Assembly: GCF_002157835.1 (NCBI RefSeq)
Contig: NZ_CP020809.1
Location: forward strand, 3,162,001 to 3,226,000
From: Mycobacterium dioxanotrophicus
GTDB lineage: Bacteria; Actinomycetota; Actinomycetes; Mycobacteriales; Mycobacteriaceae
Direction: 5' to 3'
DNA length: 64,000 nt
Shown: positions 37,901 through 46,465 of the stretch, piece after piece
Numbering within the stretch: the stretch's first letter is position 1
Layout of the letters: the number at the start of each line of letters is the position of its first letter
Program-made: the position numbers and the translations under genes
The notes under the pieces: model-generated
Databases searched by the model: none
The model's input: the letters and a program-made list of their open reading frames with translations, nothing else
Told to the model about the DNA's origin: nothing

Positions 37901-38232
37901 TGCGGCGCATCCTCCGCGGGTGACCCCAGCTCGACCAGCAGCACCCCGGCGATGATCAGGCCGATGCCCGCCGCGATCGGCCAGGTGAACGCGTCACCGA
38001 ACAGCACAGCGGCAAGCACCGCTGTCGATGCCGTGCCCATGGCACCCCAGATGCCGTACGCCACGCCCACCGCCATGCCTCCCCGCAGCACCAGGGTCAA
38101 CAGCACGAACGCACCGAGATAGCCGATGACCACCACGACCAGCCAGGCCGCATGGTCCTGGGAGGCGCGCAATGACAGGGTGGCCGCGACTTCGGTGGCG
38201 ATCGCAGCGATCAGCAACGCCCACTTCCGCAC
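37897..38232 (-). CDS. SMR multidrug exporter, subunit 1
   Basis: A 111-residue EmrE-type protein with four helices. The conserved Glu is E14 in ALLIAAIATEVAATLSL. GGMAVGVAYGIWGAMGTAST and LFGDAFTWPIAAGIGLIIAG are the matching family blocks. It is the first gene of the SMR pair and overlaps the second by 4 bp. Both subunits keep the essential Glu, unlike pairs in which one is degenerate. It may form an anti-parallel heterodimer. No regulator is adjacent. Confidence 0.9.
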   Translation of the reverse strand: MRKWALLIAAIATEVAATLSLRASQDHAAWLVVVVIGYLGAFVLLTLVLRGGMAVGVAYGIWGAMGTASTAVLAAVLFGDAFTWPIAAGIGLIIAGVLLVELGSPAEDAPQ

Positions 38233-38260
38233 CGCACCAACCTAGCGAAAGGGCGGTGCG

Positions 38261-39508
38261 CTACAGGACGAGCCCCAGCCGCGGTGGCCGAGCGCCACGC
38301 AGGGTGTGGTTGCCCAGGTGCACGTACTTCCAACGCGCCGGATCGTGCAGTGAGTGGGTGCGCACGTTGCGCCAGTGCCGGTCGAGGTTGACCGCCGAAT
38401 CGGTGCCCGACGTTCCGGTCAGTTCGAAGATGCCGCCTGCGATCTCGACGGCGTATTCCTGGGCCAGCGCCTTGGCGGCGGCCACCTGCAGCGATGCCTG
38501 CGCTGCGGTGTCGCGGGACAGCTCCGGCTCGGCCAGCCCGGCGTCGACCACCGCGCTGCCGTGGGCCAGCAGGGCCTCCAACGCATACAGCCGGGCGGTG
38601 AGTTCGCCGAACCGGCGCACCACATGTGGTTCCTCGTCGGCGCGGCGGACCCCGCTCAGCGCCGCCTCTTTCCACGGCCGGGACCGGGTGCGGACGAATT
38701 CGGCGCCGTCCTCGAGCGCGGCCCGGGCGATGCCGATGTCGATCGCGGCGTGCAGCGCCTGGTCGTAGGCGCCGAGCACGCTGGGTGGCGCGTCGAGCGG
38801 GTCGGGTGTCACGCCCTCTTCGATGACCAGGTCGCCCTCGACCACGACGTCGACCAGGCGGACCTCGCCGCTGGCCGTACCGCGCTGTCCGAACGCGGAC
38901 CACTGATCGAGATCGAGGGTCACACCGTCCTGATTGGGCCGGACGAACACGGTCGCGGTCTCGCCGACGCGGTCTGCGACGACGGCAGCCACGGCGATCC
39001 AGGTGGCACCCAAGGTGCCGGTGGCGTAGTACTTGGTGCCGTTGAGCAGCCAGCTGCCGTCGGCGCGCCGGGTCACCGTGGTGTGCCGGTCCAGTGCGGT
39101 GGCCGTGCCACGCTCGGCGGAGGCGTTGCCCAGTTGGGCGCCGGCCAGGATGTCGGCGTAGATGCGCGGCGCCGGAGCCTGTCCGCCGAGACCTGAGATC
39201 GCTTGTGCGATAACGAAATGTGCCAGCAGGAGCTGCCCGACGGCGCTGTCGCCGCGGGACAGTCGGCGCAGCACCTCGACCTTGGTCGACGCGGAAAGCC
39301 CTGGGCCGCCGTGTTCGGCGGGTACCACGATGCCGAGCAGTCCTGATTCCGCGACCCGGCGCAGTTGCGGCAGCAGCGACGCGCCGGAGCGTTCCCGCTC
39401 GGCGCTGTCGACGGCGAGTTCGGTGGCCAGTGCGTCGGCGGTGGCCAGTGCGGCCTGGGCCGAAGCCGGTGTCGGTGTGGTGGTGATGGGGGCGGTGTCG
39501 ACGCTCAT
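38261..39508 (-). CDS. Acyl-CoA dehydrogenase-like flavin monooxygenase (SfnB/DszC type)
   Basis: A 415-residue flavoprotein with the acyl-CoA dehydrogenase fold. GLLGIVVPAEHGGPGLSAST and LNGTKYYATGTLGATWIAVA are characteristic of the SfnB/DszC-type FMNH2-dependent monooxygenases, and the C-terminal NVRTHSLHDPARWKYVHLGN is typical of that subgroup, which takes part in sulfur or sulfone acquisition. The canonical acyl-CoA-binding catalytic Glu is not apparent. I chose ATG 39508 (MSVDTAP) for its fit to the family; the frame is open further upstream. A partner FMN reductase is not adjacent. Confidence 0.75.
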   Translation of the reverse strand: MSVDTAPITTTPTPASAQAALATADALATELAVDSAERERSGASLLPQLRRVAESGLLGIVVPAEHGGPGLSASTKVEVLRRLSRGDSAVGQLLLAHFVIAQAISGLGGQAPAPRIYADILAGAQLGNASAERGTATALDRHTTVTRRADGSWLLNGTKYYATGTLGATWIAVAAVVADRVGETATVFVRPNQDGVTLDLDQWSAFGQRGTASGEVRLVDVVVEGDLVIEEGVTPDPLDAPPSVLGAYDQALHAAIDIGIARAALEDGAEFVRTRSRPWKEAALSGVRRADEEPHVVRRFGELTARLYALEALLAHGSAVVDAGLAEPELSRDTAAQASLQVAAAKALAQEYAVEIAGGIFELTGTSGTDSAVNLDRHWRNVRTHSLHDPARWKYVHLGNHTLRGARPPRLGLVL

Positions 39509-39656
39509 GGGCGGTGACGGTACGGCCGGCACGCGGGATCGCCGAGGTTTGCGACCACGGAGAATGTTTGTCAGAAACCCGCTGATCGGTGATGTGACCG
39601 GCGGGTCTGCGTAACGTGGGGGAGTTCGTGAAAGTTGGGTCACCGAGGAGTCAGTC

Positions 39657-41219
39657 ATGTCCGAACCCACCGTTGTCGCCGACGGCCCGGTGGTCGACAC
39701 CACCTACGGACCGGTCCGCGGAACCGACGACGGAACGGTCAAGGCGTGGCGGGGAATTCGTTACGCCGCCGCGCCAGTGGGCGAGCTGCGTTGGCGCGCA
39801 CCGGAACCGCCGCGGTCGTGGCAGGACATCGAGGATGCCACCGTGGTGGGGCCGGTGTGCCCGCAGCCCGTCGACCCGCGGATCCCGATCGACCTCGGTG
39901 CACGGCAATCAGAGGACAGTCTGCGGCTCAACGTCTGGGCGCCCGCAGGCGCCGAACCCGGTGCCGGTAAACCCGTGATGGTGTGGGTGCACGGCGGCGC
40001 CTACGTGCTCGGGTCGGCCAGCCAGCCGTTGTACCGGGGCCGGGTGCTCGCCGCCGAGGGCGATGTCGTCGTCGTCACCGTCAACTACCGGCTGGGTGCC
40101 TTCGGGTTCCTCGACCTGTCCGAATTGAGCACGCCCGCAATGCGTTTCGACACCAACCTAGGGTTGCGTGATGTGCTGTGCGCGCTGCGCTGGGTGCGGG
40201 ACAACATCGCCGCGTTCGGCGGCGACCCCGACCGCGTGACGCTGTTCGGGGAATCGGCAGGCGGTGGCATCGTCACCACACTGCTGGCCAGCCCCGCGGC
40301 CGAGGGTCTGTTCGGCGCGGCCATCGCACAGAGTTCGCCGGTCACCTCGATCTACGATGCCGAACGATCCCGGCGCGTCGCGCGCCAGGTGCTCGATGAG
40401 CTGGGCGTGGCCCCCGGCGATGCCGGGCAGCTCGCGCGGCTGCCCGTGTCGGCCGTGCTGTCGGCGTCCCAGCGGGTGTTCAACGCGGTACCGCAGCAGA
40501 CGCCGGGCACGCTGGCGTTCGCCCCGATCGTCGACGGGGACGTGGTGCCGGACTATCCGGTGAACTGTGCCCGCGAAGGCCGCACCCACCCTGTGCCGCT
40601 GATCATCGGGACCAACAAGCACGAGGCCGCGTTGTTCCGGTGGATGAAGTCGCCGCTGATGCCGATCACCCCCGAGGCGATCAGGGCGATGTTCGACGGC
40701 ATCGCCGCCGAGCAACCCGGGCTGCTGCTGCCGTCAGAGGCCCAGATCGCCGCCGCGTACCCGGGGCTGCGTACCAAGGCGCGCGGCATGGGCGTGGCCC
40801 GCGACATCGGATTCCGGATGCCCTCACTGTGGTTCGCCGAAGGACACAGCGCCGCGGCGCCCGTCTACTTCTACCGGTTCGACTTCGCCACCCCGATGCT
40901 GCGCCTGCTGCGGCTCGGTGCGGCCCACGCCACCGAGCTGCCCTTCATGTGGGGCAATCTCGTCGCCGGTCCCAAGGACCCGACGTTCAAGCTGGGCGGG
41001 CTCAAGCACGGCCGGGCGGTATCGGAACGCATGCGTCGCCGCTGGACCACCTTTGCGACGACCGGGACGCCCGAAGGGGCACCCGGGGAGCCGGTGTGGC
41101 GACCGTACCGCCGCGACGACCGTGCCGTGCTGTTGATCGACAAGCAGGACCGGACCGTGGCCGATCTGGACCGTGAGCTGCGCACGGCCTGGGGCGACGA
41201 GGTGCTCAACTTCCGCTAG
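39657..41219 (+). CDS. Type B carboxylesterase
   Basis: A 520-residue alpha/beta hydrolase of the cholinesterase-like group. The nucleophile is S200 in VTLFGESAGGG, the oxyanion hole is HGGAYVLG (112-119), the acid Glu is in TNKHEAALF, and the His in AAHATELPFMWG. It opens with DTTYGPVRGTDDGTVKAWRG, the normal N-terminus; no signal peptide is seen. It hydrolyses esters of broad type. It precedes the sterol desaturase by 12 bp on the same strand, so the pair is likely co-transcribed. Confidence 0.93.
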   Translation: MSEPTVVADGPVVDTTYGPVRGTDDGTVKAWRGIRYAAAPVGELRWRAPEPPRSWQDIEDATVVGPVCPQPVDPRIPIDLGARQSEDSLRLNVWAPAGAEPGAGKPVMVWVHGGAYVLGSASQPLYRGRVLAAEGDVVVVTVNYRLGAFGFLDLSELSTPAMRFDTNLGLRDVLCALRWVRDNIAAFGGDPDRVTLFGESAGGGIVTTLLASPAAEGLFGAAIAQSSPVTSIYDAERSRRVARQVLDELGVAPGDAGQLARLPVSAVLSASQRVFNAVPQQTPGTLAFAPIVDGDVVPDYPVNCAREGRTHPVPLIIGTNKHEAALFRWMKSPLMPITPEAIRAMFDGIAAEQPGLLLPSEAQIAAAYPGLRTKARGMGVARDIGFRMPSLWFAEGHSAAAPVYFYRFDFATPMLRLLRLGAAHATELPFMWGNLVAGPKDPTFKLGGLKHGRAVSERMRRRWTTFATTGTPEGAPGEPVWRPYRRDDRAVLLIDKQDRTVADLDRELRTAWGDEVLNFR

Positions 41220-41231
41220 GAGTGGTGTGCG

Positions 41232-42251
41232 ATGGAGCCGATTCGGGCGTTGCTGGAAGCGTTGCCACCGGCCATGCGGGACCCGGTACTGTTCGCGGTG
41301 CCGTTCTTCCTGCTGTTGTTGATCCTGGAATGGGCCGCGGCACGCAAACTCGAATCCGTCGAGGGCGCCGACCGGGTGCCCGAAGGCGCCTATCAGACGC
41401 GCGACGCGTGGGCGAGCATCTCGATGGGCCTGGTGTCCGTCGCCACCACGGCGGGCTGGAAGTTGTTGGCGCTGTTGGGCTATGCCGCGTTGTACAGCTA
41501 TGTCGCACCGTGGCACCTGCCCGCCGGCAGCTGGTACACCTGGGTGGTCGCCATCGTCGGCGTCGACCTGCTGTTCTACTCGTATCACCGTGTGGCACAC
41601 CGTGTCCGCCTGATCTGGGCGACACACCAGTCCCACCATTCGAGCGAGTACTTCAACTTTGCGACAGCTCTGCGGCAGAAGTGGAACAACAGCGGCGAGA
41701 TCGTGGCGTGGATCCCGCTGCCCCTGCTGGGTGTCCCGCCCTGGCTGGTGTTCGCGAGCTTCTCGATCAACCTGGTGTATCAGTTCTGGGTGCACACCGA
41801 GCGGATCGAGAAGCTCTGGCGGCCAATCGAATACATCTTCAACACGCCGTCGCATCACCGCGTGCACCACGGCCGTGACCAGCAGTACCTCGACCGTAAC
41901 TACGGAGGCATCCTGATCATCTGGGACCGGCTGTTCGGCACGTTCCAACCTGAGCTGTTCCGGCCGCACTACGGGTTGACCAAACCGGTGGACAGCTTCA
42001 ACATCTGGACGCTGCAGACACACGAATACGGCGCGATTGCGCGCGACGTAGGGCGGGCGACCCGCTGGAGAGACCGGTTCGGTTACGTGTTCGGGCCGCC
42101 CGGCTGGGCGCCCGCCGAGGATGTCACGGGGAGTTTGCCTGACGTTTTGAATTGCGCCGAGCATAACGCCCCACAAGCAAGACCAAGATCAGTAGGCTCG
42201 GTCGGAGCCGGGCTCGATCCGGTGGGCCGTCCAGAGAGTAAGGGGATCTGA
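41232..42251 (+). CDS. Sterol desaturase/fatty acid hydroxylase family protein (Rv1814-like)
   Basis: A 339-residue membrane diiron enzyme. The His clusters are HRVAH, HQSHH (in ATHQSHHSSEYF) and HRVHH (in SHHRVHHGRDQQYLDRNYGG), with several hydrophobic helices before them. This layout defines the ERG3-like fatty acid hydroxylase superfamily; the M. tuberculosis counterpart of this location is Rv1814 (erg3). It hydroxylates or desaturates a lipid, not yet defined. It follows the carboxylesterase and the lectin gene starts on the next base after its stop. Confidence 0.9.
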   Translation: MEPIRALLEALPPAMRDPVLFAVPFFLLLLILEWAAARKLESVEGADRVPEGAYQTRDAWASISMGLVSVATTAGWKLLALLGYAALYSYVAPWHLPAGSWYTWVVAIVGVDLLFYSYHRVAHRVRLIWATHQSHHSSEYFNFATALRQKWNNSGEIVAWIPLPLLGVPPWLVFASFSINLVYQFWVHTERIEKLWRPIEYIFNTPSHHRVHHGRDQQYLDRNYGGILIIWDRLFGTFQPELFRPHYGLTKPVDSFNIWTLQTHEYGAIARDVGRATRWRDRFGYVFGPPGWAPAEDVTGSLPDVLNCAEHNAPQARPRSVGSVGAGLDPVGRPESKGI

Positions 42252-42866
42252 GTGGGAGACACACTGACCGAAGGGCAGAAGCTCGAGAAGGGGGGATCGC
42301 TCACTTCCAACAACGGCGCCTACACGTTGACGCTGCAGGATGACGGCAACCTGGTGCTGTACTCACGCGACCAAGCGGTGTGGTCGACGGAGACCAACGG
42401 CCAGGACGTGCAACGCGCCGAGGTGCAGACCGACGGCAACTTCGTGCTGTACACATCCGAGAAGCCGGTGTGGCACACCGACACCAAGGGCAAGAAGGAC
42501 GTGAAGCTCGTTCTTCAGGACGACCGCAACCTCGTGCTCTACGCGGCGGACGGACCGGCCTGGTCGTCGAAGACCGACACCACCGAGCCGCCGCCACCGG
42601 CCCCGGAGGCCGCGGCGCCCGAGCCTGTGGTGGAGCCCGCCGCTGTCGAAGAGCCGGCACCCACGCCCGAGCCCGAGCCTGCCGCGCCGCCGCCACCGCC
42701 GCCGGCCCCCGAGCCGCGCACCTACACGGTGGAGCCCGGCGACACGCTGTGGGCGATCGCCGAACGTTTCTACGGCGACGGCAACCGCTACCAGGAGATC
42801 GCCAACGCCAGTGGCATCCCGAACCCTGACCTGATCAATCCCGGCCAGGTTCTGACGATTCCCTGA
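42252..42866 (+). CDS. Bulb-type mannose lectin with LysM domain
   Basis: A 204-residue protein. Residues 1-110 are a bulb-lectin beta-prism with three mannose sites QxDxNxVxY: LQDDGNLVLY, VQTDGNFVLY and LQDDRNLVLY. A Pro/Glu/Ala linker follows at about 110-155, then a LysM module (YTVEPGDTLWAIAERFYGDG ... NPDLINPGQVLTIP) that binds peptidoglycan. No signal peptide is seen, so export, if any, is by another route. It resembles the M. smegmatis mannose-binding lectin of this locus. GTG 42252 lies just after the sterol desaturase stop. A hairpin terminator follows. Confidence 0.9.
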   Translation: MGDTLTEGQKLEKGGSLTSNNGAYTLTLQDDGNLVLYSRDQAVWSTETNGQDVQRAEVQTDGNFVLYTSEKPVWHTDTKGKKDVKLVLQDDRNLVLYAADGPAWSSKTDTTEPPPPAPEAAAPEPVVEPAAVEEPAPTPEPEPAAPPPPPPAPEPRTYTVEPGDTLWAIAERFYGDGNRYQEIANASGIPNPDLINPGQVLTIP

Positions 42867-42876
42867 CCTGCGTAAA

Positions 42877-42910
42877 AAGACGGCCCGGGCCATTCGGTCC
42901 GGGCCGTCTT
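42877..42910. terminator. Hairpin terminator after the lectin gene
   Basis: AAGACGGCCCGG and CCGGGCCGTCTT are perfect 12-bp arms around a 10-base loop, 10 bp after the lectin stop. It ends the esterase-desaturase-lectin transcript and separates it from the serine protease gene at 42960. Confidence 0.8.
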
Positions 42911-42959
42911 CGTTCGCCGCTAAACTCGGCGGTTACCAGACCAGATCGGAGGCACCGAC

Positions 42960-43652
42960 GTGCTCCAGCCGTGGTTGCTCGTGTCGCGGGTCCTTCTCGC
43001 GGCGGCAACGCCGATGGCGGCCCTGGCCGTGGCGTCGGCCCCTGCCTCTGCCACTCCGGGAGTGCTGGTCTACCCCGGCATGGAGATCCGTCAGGACACC
43101 AACGTGTGCACGCTGGGGTTCGTCGATCCGGTGGCCCGGGTGGCGTACACCGCGGGACATTGCCGGGGCAGCGGTGCCGTCGGTGACCGGGACGGCAACT
43201 TCATCGGCCAGCAGATGTCCTTCCAGGACAACACGCCCGACGGCGCGACCATCGACACCGATCACGTGATCGCCGACTGGGAGACCATCCAGCTGGCCGG
43301 TGACGTCGCGGTCAACAACATCCTGCCGGGCGGCCGGATGCTCGTCGACGACCCTGGCGCAGTGGCCACCCCGGGCCTGCCCGTGTGCCATTTCGGCGTG
43401 ATCACCGGCGAGACGTGCGGAACCGTCGAGGCGGTCAACAACGGGTGGTTCACCATGGCCCACGGCGTGGTCAGCCAGAAGGGTGACTCGGGTGGCCCGG
43501 TGTACGTCATCACGCCCGACGGGCGGGCTGCCATCGTCGGCGTGTTCAACAGCACGTGGGGGCAGTTCCCGGCTGCGGTGTCATGGCAGAACGCCAGCGG
43601 CCAGGCCCGCGGCATGGTGCAGGCCTCCAACCAGGTCGACGGTCACCAATAG
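42960..43652 (+). CDS. Secreted trypsin-like serine protease (Rv1815-like)
   Basis: A 230-residue exported protease. A signal peptide covers residues 1-32 ([20 protein letters not shown]). The catalytic triad motifs are TAGHC (H67) and GDSGGP (S177); an Asp lies in the D-rich segment [10 protein letters not shown]. Four Cys (NVC, GHC, VCH, TCG) would form two disulphides. It corresponds to Rv1815 of M. tuberculosis by location and size. GTG 42960 has GGAGG before it. The target is unknown. Confidence 0.88.
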   Translation: MLQPWLLVSRVLLAAATPMAALAVASAPASATPGVLVYPGMEIRQDTNVCTLGFVDPVARVAYTAGHCRGSGAVGDRDGNFIGQQMSFQDNTPDGATIDTDHVIADWETIQLAGDVAVNNILPGGRMLVDDPGAVATPGLPVCHFGVITGETCGTVEAVNNGWFTMAHGVVSQKGDSGGPVYVITPDGRAAIVGVFNSTWGQFPAAVSWQNASGQARGMVQASNQVDGHQ

Positions 43653-43667
43653 GCTTGTGCCACAGCA

Positions 43668-44108
43668 CTAGTCGAGTAGTTCGAAAACCGGGATAGATGG
43701 GGCCGCGGCCCTCAGTTCGGCGTCCGACGAGTGCGGTGTCAGCCCGCCCATGTGTCCCTTGACCTCCCAGTACCAGCGCGCGAGGTAGTGCTGTAGCAGC
43801 GCGGGTTTGACATCGTCGGGCACCTCGGACAGCTGTCGGGTCGAACGCCGCCAGCGCGGGCCGGTCTCGACCACTCCGGCGGCTCGAGCGTTGCGGACCC
43901 ACTGGGTCTCGCCGCGAGGTGACACCAGAAAGTTCTTGCCGTCCAGCGTCATCAGATTCACCACCACCGATCGGATCTGCCCGGTGCGTCGGCCGCGGAT
44001 GCGCAGCGCGGTGGTGCCGGCGATGCTGACACCGACTTCGGCGAGCCGGCGGATCAGGTCGTTGCCGGCGCGGGCCAGCGGGCCCGGAGCGTCGTATCGC
44101 GTGGTCAT
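43668..44108 (-). CDS. Deazaflavin (F420)-dependent nitroreductase family protein
   Basis: A 146-residue split-barrel protein of the DDN family. ALRIRGRRTGQIRSVVVNLM and LVSPRGETQWVRNARAAGVV are the F420-phosphate and cofactor-binding strands of deazaflavin-dependent nitroreductases. No signal peptide. Such enzymes reduce quinones or nitro compounds. It is divergent from the Rv1816-like TetR gene, with an exact palindrome in the 110-bp gap, and convergent with the protease gene. Confidence 0.88.
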   Translation of the reverse strand: MTTRYDAPGPLARAGNDLIRRLAEVGVSIAGTTALRIRGRRTGQIRSVVVNLMTLDGKNFLVSPRGETQWVRNARAAGVVETGPRWRRSTRQLSEVPDDVKPALLQHYLARWYWEVKGHMGGLTPHSSDAELRAAAPSIPVFELLD

Positions 44109-44132
44109 GATGGGCCTCCTGTGGGATCCAAA

Positions 44133-44149
44133 CGAGAGCGGCGCTCTCG
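44133..44149. promoter_or_regulatory. Palindrome, probable TetR operator
   Basis: CGAGAGC-GGC-GCTCTCG has perfect 7-bp arms with a 3-bp spacer between the divergent F420-type reductase (ends of the start at 44108) and TetR (44218) genes. Its short spacer and location are typical for TetR binding, suggesting that the Rv1816-like protein controls the reductase. Confidence 0.62.
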
Positions 44150-44217
44150 CTTAACAGCGTGACACGGCGGCGGCGAAAATTCAAGAGCAGTGATCTCGGT
44201 TGTGTCAGACTGCTGTC

Positions 44218-44904
44218 GTGGGTAAGCGTCAAGAAGGCCGCGAGCGCATCGAGGCCGCGATCGTCGAGATCGGCCGCAGGCACCTGGTCACCGAGGGGGC
44301 GGCCGGGCTGTCGCTACGGGCGATCGCACGTGAACTCGGCATGGTGTCCTCGGCGGTCTATCGGTACGTCGCCAACCGCGATGACCTGCTGACCTTGCTG
44401 GTGATCGATGCGTACTCCGAACTGGGCGACGCCGTGGACCGGGCCGTCGCCAGTGTGCCCGCCGAATTGGATTGGCAGGCGAGGGTTGTCGCGATGGCCC
44501 GGGCTGTGCGCCAGTGGGCGGTCGAGCAGCCTGCGCGCTGGGCGCTGCTGTACGGCAGCCCGGTGCCCGGCTATCACGCACCGGCCGAACGTACCGTCGG
44601 GCCCGGGACGCGCGTGGTCGGTGCGCTCTTCTCGGTGGTGGCTGCCGCGATGGCCGCGGGGGAGTTGGCCGACCCGGGTGTTGCTGTGGGGCAACCGCTC
44701 TCGGCGGATTTCGACCGGCTGCGCGCGGAGTTCGACTTTCCCGGCGGCGACAGCATCTTGGCGAAGTGCTTCCTGCTGTGGGCTGCGCTGGTCGGTGCGG
44801 TGAGCCTGGAGGTGTTCGGACAATACGGTGCCGACACCCTGACGGACCCGGGCTTGGCGTTCGAGGTTCAGATCGGGTTGCTCGTCGAGATACTGGCCCG
44901 GTGA
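44218..44904 (+). CDS. TetR family regulator (Rv1816-like)
   Basis: A 228-residue repressor. The HTH is IEIGRRHLVTEGAAGLSLR-like with ELGMVSSAVYRYVANRDDLL at about 30-60, and the C-terminal domain has RWALLYGSPVPGYHAP and FLLWAALVGAVSLEVFGQYG, which match the Rv1816 family. GTG 44218 is preferred; TTG 44200 also fits (MCQTAVVGKRQ). No ribosome-binding site precedes either, so translation may be leaderless. It is divergent from the F420 reductase and likely regulates it through the palindrome at 44133-44149. Confidence 0.85.
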   Translation: MGKRQEGRERIEAAIVEIGRRHLVTEGAAGLSLRAIARELGMVSSAVYRYVANRDDLLTLLVIDAYSELGDAVDRAVASVPAELDWQARVVAMARAVRQWAVEQPARWALLYGSPVPGYHAPAERTVGPGTRVVGALFSVVAAAMAAGELADPGVAVGQPLSADFDRLRAEFDFPGGDSILAKCFLLWAALVGAVSLEVFGQYGADTLTDPGLAFEVQIGLLVEILAR

Positions 44905-44917
44905 TATAGCAGCATTG

Positions 44918-44944
44918 ACTTATATAAGTAACGGCTTTTATATT
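44918..44944. promoter_or_regulatory. AT-rich palindrome and -10 box for the ArsR gene
   Basis: ACTTATATAAGT (44918-44929) is a perfect 12-bp palindrome in an otherwise GC-rich region. A TATATT at 44939-44944 is a likely -10 box, 6 bp before GTG 44951, pointing to a leaderless transcript. The palindrome overlaps the expected -35 zone, as an ArsR-type repressor site would. Confidence 0.6.
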
Positions 44945-44950
44945 GGCGGT

Positions 44951-45298
44951 GTGCACGCCTTCGACGTCCTGGGGGACCCCGTGCGGCGTCGGATACTCGA
45001 ACTGCTCGCCGACGGCGAGTTGACCGCCGGTGCGATCGGCGCGACCATCCAGGCCGAATTCGCGATCAGTCAGCCCGCCGTGTCGCAGCACCTGAAAGTG
45101 CTGCGCGACAACGGTTTCACATCGGTACGCCCCGACGGGCAACGTCGGCTGTATTCGGTGGACAGCGCGCCGCTGCGGGATATCGACCAGTGGCTCGGCA
45201 TCTTCAGGCGGTTCTGGACCCCGCACCTGGACGCGTTGGCGACCGAGATTGCACGCGGCAAACGGCAGCGGAGAAGTGAAGGGATACAACATGATTGA
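44951..45298 (+). CDS. ArsR family regulator
   Basis: A 115-residue winged-helix repressor. HAFDVLGDPVRRRILELLAD and ISQPAVSQHLKVLRDNGFTS form the HTH of the ArsR/SmtB family. The usual Cys metal site is absent, as in the subgroup paired with SRPBCC genes. GTG 44951 was chosen since it is 6 bp after a good -10 box and gives the family N-terminus; the frame is open further up. The stop overlaps the next start by 8 bp. It likely represses its own operon, possibly through the palindrome upstream. Confidence 0.88.
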   Translation: MHAFDVLGDPVRRRILELLADGELTAGAIGATIQAEFAISQPAVSQHLKVLRDNGFTSVRPDGQRRLYSVDSAPLRDIDQWLGIFRRFWTPHLDALATEIARGKRQRRSEGIQHD

Positions 45299-45929
45299 TG
45301 TCACCCATCAGATGAACAGGACGCGTCGCAGCGTGGGTGGACGCGTACTGGAGGCGGGTGAGGCGCACGTCGTGACGATCGGTCAGGCGTATCCGACCGA
45401 CGCCGCGGACCTCTGGGATGCGCTGACCAACCCGGATCGCATCCCGCGCTGGTTCCTGCCGGTCAGTGGCGACCTGCAGATAGGTGGTCGCTACCAGTTG
45501 GAGGGCAACGCCGGCGGTACGGTGCTGAGCTGCGACCCACCGCGGGAGTTCACCGCGACCTGGGAGTTCAACGGAGCGGTCAGCTGGATCGAGGTCCGGG
45601 TGTTCGACGACGGCGAGGACCGGTCCCGTTTCGAACTTGCGCATATCGCCCGCGCCGACGATCCGATCTGGCAACAGTACGGTCCGGGTGCGGTCGGCAT
45701 CGGCTGGGAGCTCGGCATGTGCGGCCTGGCCATTCATCTGAGCACCGGCGAGCGCGTGGACCCCGCGCGGTTCGAGCAGTGGTCCATGAGTGAGGATGGC
45801 AGGAAGTTCGTGACCAAGGCTGCCGAAGGCTGGCGCCAGGCCGCGGTGGACGGTGGGCTGGATTCGCAGTGGGCGCGCGCGGCGTCCGACCGCTGCCGCG
45901 GGTTCTATCTCGGAGAGCCACAAAACTAG
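45291..45929 (+). CDS. SRPBCC (AHSA1-like) protein
   Basis: A 212-residue START-like protein. QAYPTDAADLWDALTNPDRI, PRWFLPVSGDLQIGGRY and the later WEFNGAVSWIEVRVF are the AHSA1/SRPBCC signature, a hydrophobic ligand cavity. It pairs with the ArsR gene (8-bp overlap), a common bacterial arrangement in which the regulator senses the same ligand. ATG 45291 has AAGGG upstream. Its stop codon lies within the KstR-type palindrome of the next gene. Function is not known. Confidence 0.82.
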   Translation: MIDVTHQMNRTRRSVGGRVLEAGEAHVVTIGQAYPTDAADLWDALTNPDRIPRWFLPVSGDLQIGGRYQLEGNAGGTVLSCDPPREFTATWEFNGAVSWIEVRVFDDGEDRSRFELAHIARADDPIWQQYGPGAVGIGWELGMCGLAIHLSTGERVDPARFEQWSMSEDGRKFVTKAAEGWRQAAVDGGLDSQWARAASDRCRGFYLGEPQN

Positions 45930-45967
45930 AACACGTTCTAGCCATGCCGTCGGCGCGGCGCTATCCT
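45927..45967 (+). promoter_or_regulatory. KstR-type operator and leaderless promoter
   Basis: TAGAACACGTTCTA at 45927-45940 matches the KstR consensus TnnAACnnGTTnnA exactly and extends to CTAGAAC-AC-GTTCTAG. A TATCCT -10 box follows at 45962-45967, 9 bp before ATG 45977. The KstR box overlaps the expected -35 area, so repression of the VOC/FAD-dehydrogenase pair by the cholesterol regulator KstR is inferred. Confidence 0.6.
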
Positions 45968-45976
45968 CTGAGCAAC

Positions 45977-46465
45977 ATGCTCAATCAGACACCTGTCCAG
46001 ATCGCGTGGGTCGCCGCCGACCTGGACGCCACCGAGACGGCACTGAGCACGCTGTTGGGCGCGCGCCGGTGGATTCGCATGCCCGCGGTTCACTTCGCGC
46101 CCGACACCTGCACCTACCGGGGCAGGCCCGCCGATTTCGTCGCCGACATCTCACTGAGTTACGCCGGTGACACGCAACTCGAACTCATCGCCCCGGTCCG
46201 GGGCGACAGCATCTACACCGAGTTCCTCGACGCCCATGGGCCGGGCCTGCATCATGTCTGCGTCGAAGAGCCCGACGCCGCATCGTTCGATGCCAGGCTG
46301 CGTGACGCCGAGCGCGACGGCACACCGGCCGTGTGCCACGGAACCATGCCCGGCGGCATGCGCTTCGCCTACCTCACTGCCCCCGGCGTGCCCTACCTGG
46401 AAATCGCCTACATCCCGCCCGAGATCCGGGCGTTCTTCGATTATGTGAAGAAGGAGCAACAATGA
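45977..46465 (+). CDS. VOC (glyoxalase/bleomycin) superfamily protein
   Basis: A 162-residue protein of the vicinal oxygen chelate fold. VQIAWVAADLDATETALSTL and LHHVCVEEPDAASFDARLRD, then LTAPGVPYLEIAYIP give the repeated beta-alpha-beta-beta-beta unit; H in GPGLHHVCV is a probable metal ligand. ATG 45977 is chosen from the leaderless promoter position; ATG 45944 lies inside the operator arm's edge. The stop overlaps the FAD-dehydrogenase start (ATGA). Enzyme activity not known; a steroid-derived substrate is possible. Confidence 0.82.
   Translation: MLNQTPVQIAWVAADLDATETALSTLLGARRWIRMPAVHFAPDTCTYRGRPADFVADISLSYAGDTQLELIAPVRGDSIYTEFLDAHGPGLHHVCVEEPDAASFDARLRDAERDGTPAVCHGTMPGGMRFAYLTAPGVPYLEIAYIPPEIRAFFDYVKKEQQ

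Noticed and set aside
42877..42910. Possible mobile-element end or small RNA at the strong hairpin
   Set aside because: Symmetric arms just after the lectin stop without a transposase or promoter nearby fit a terminator better.
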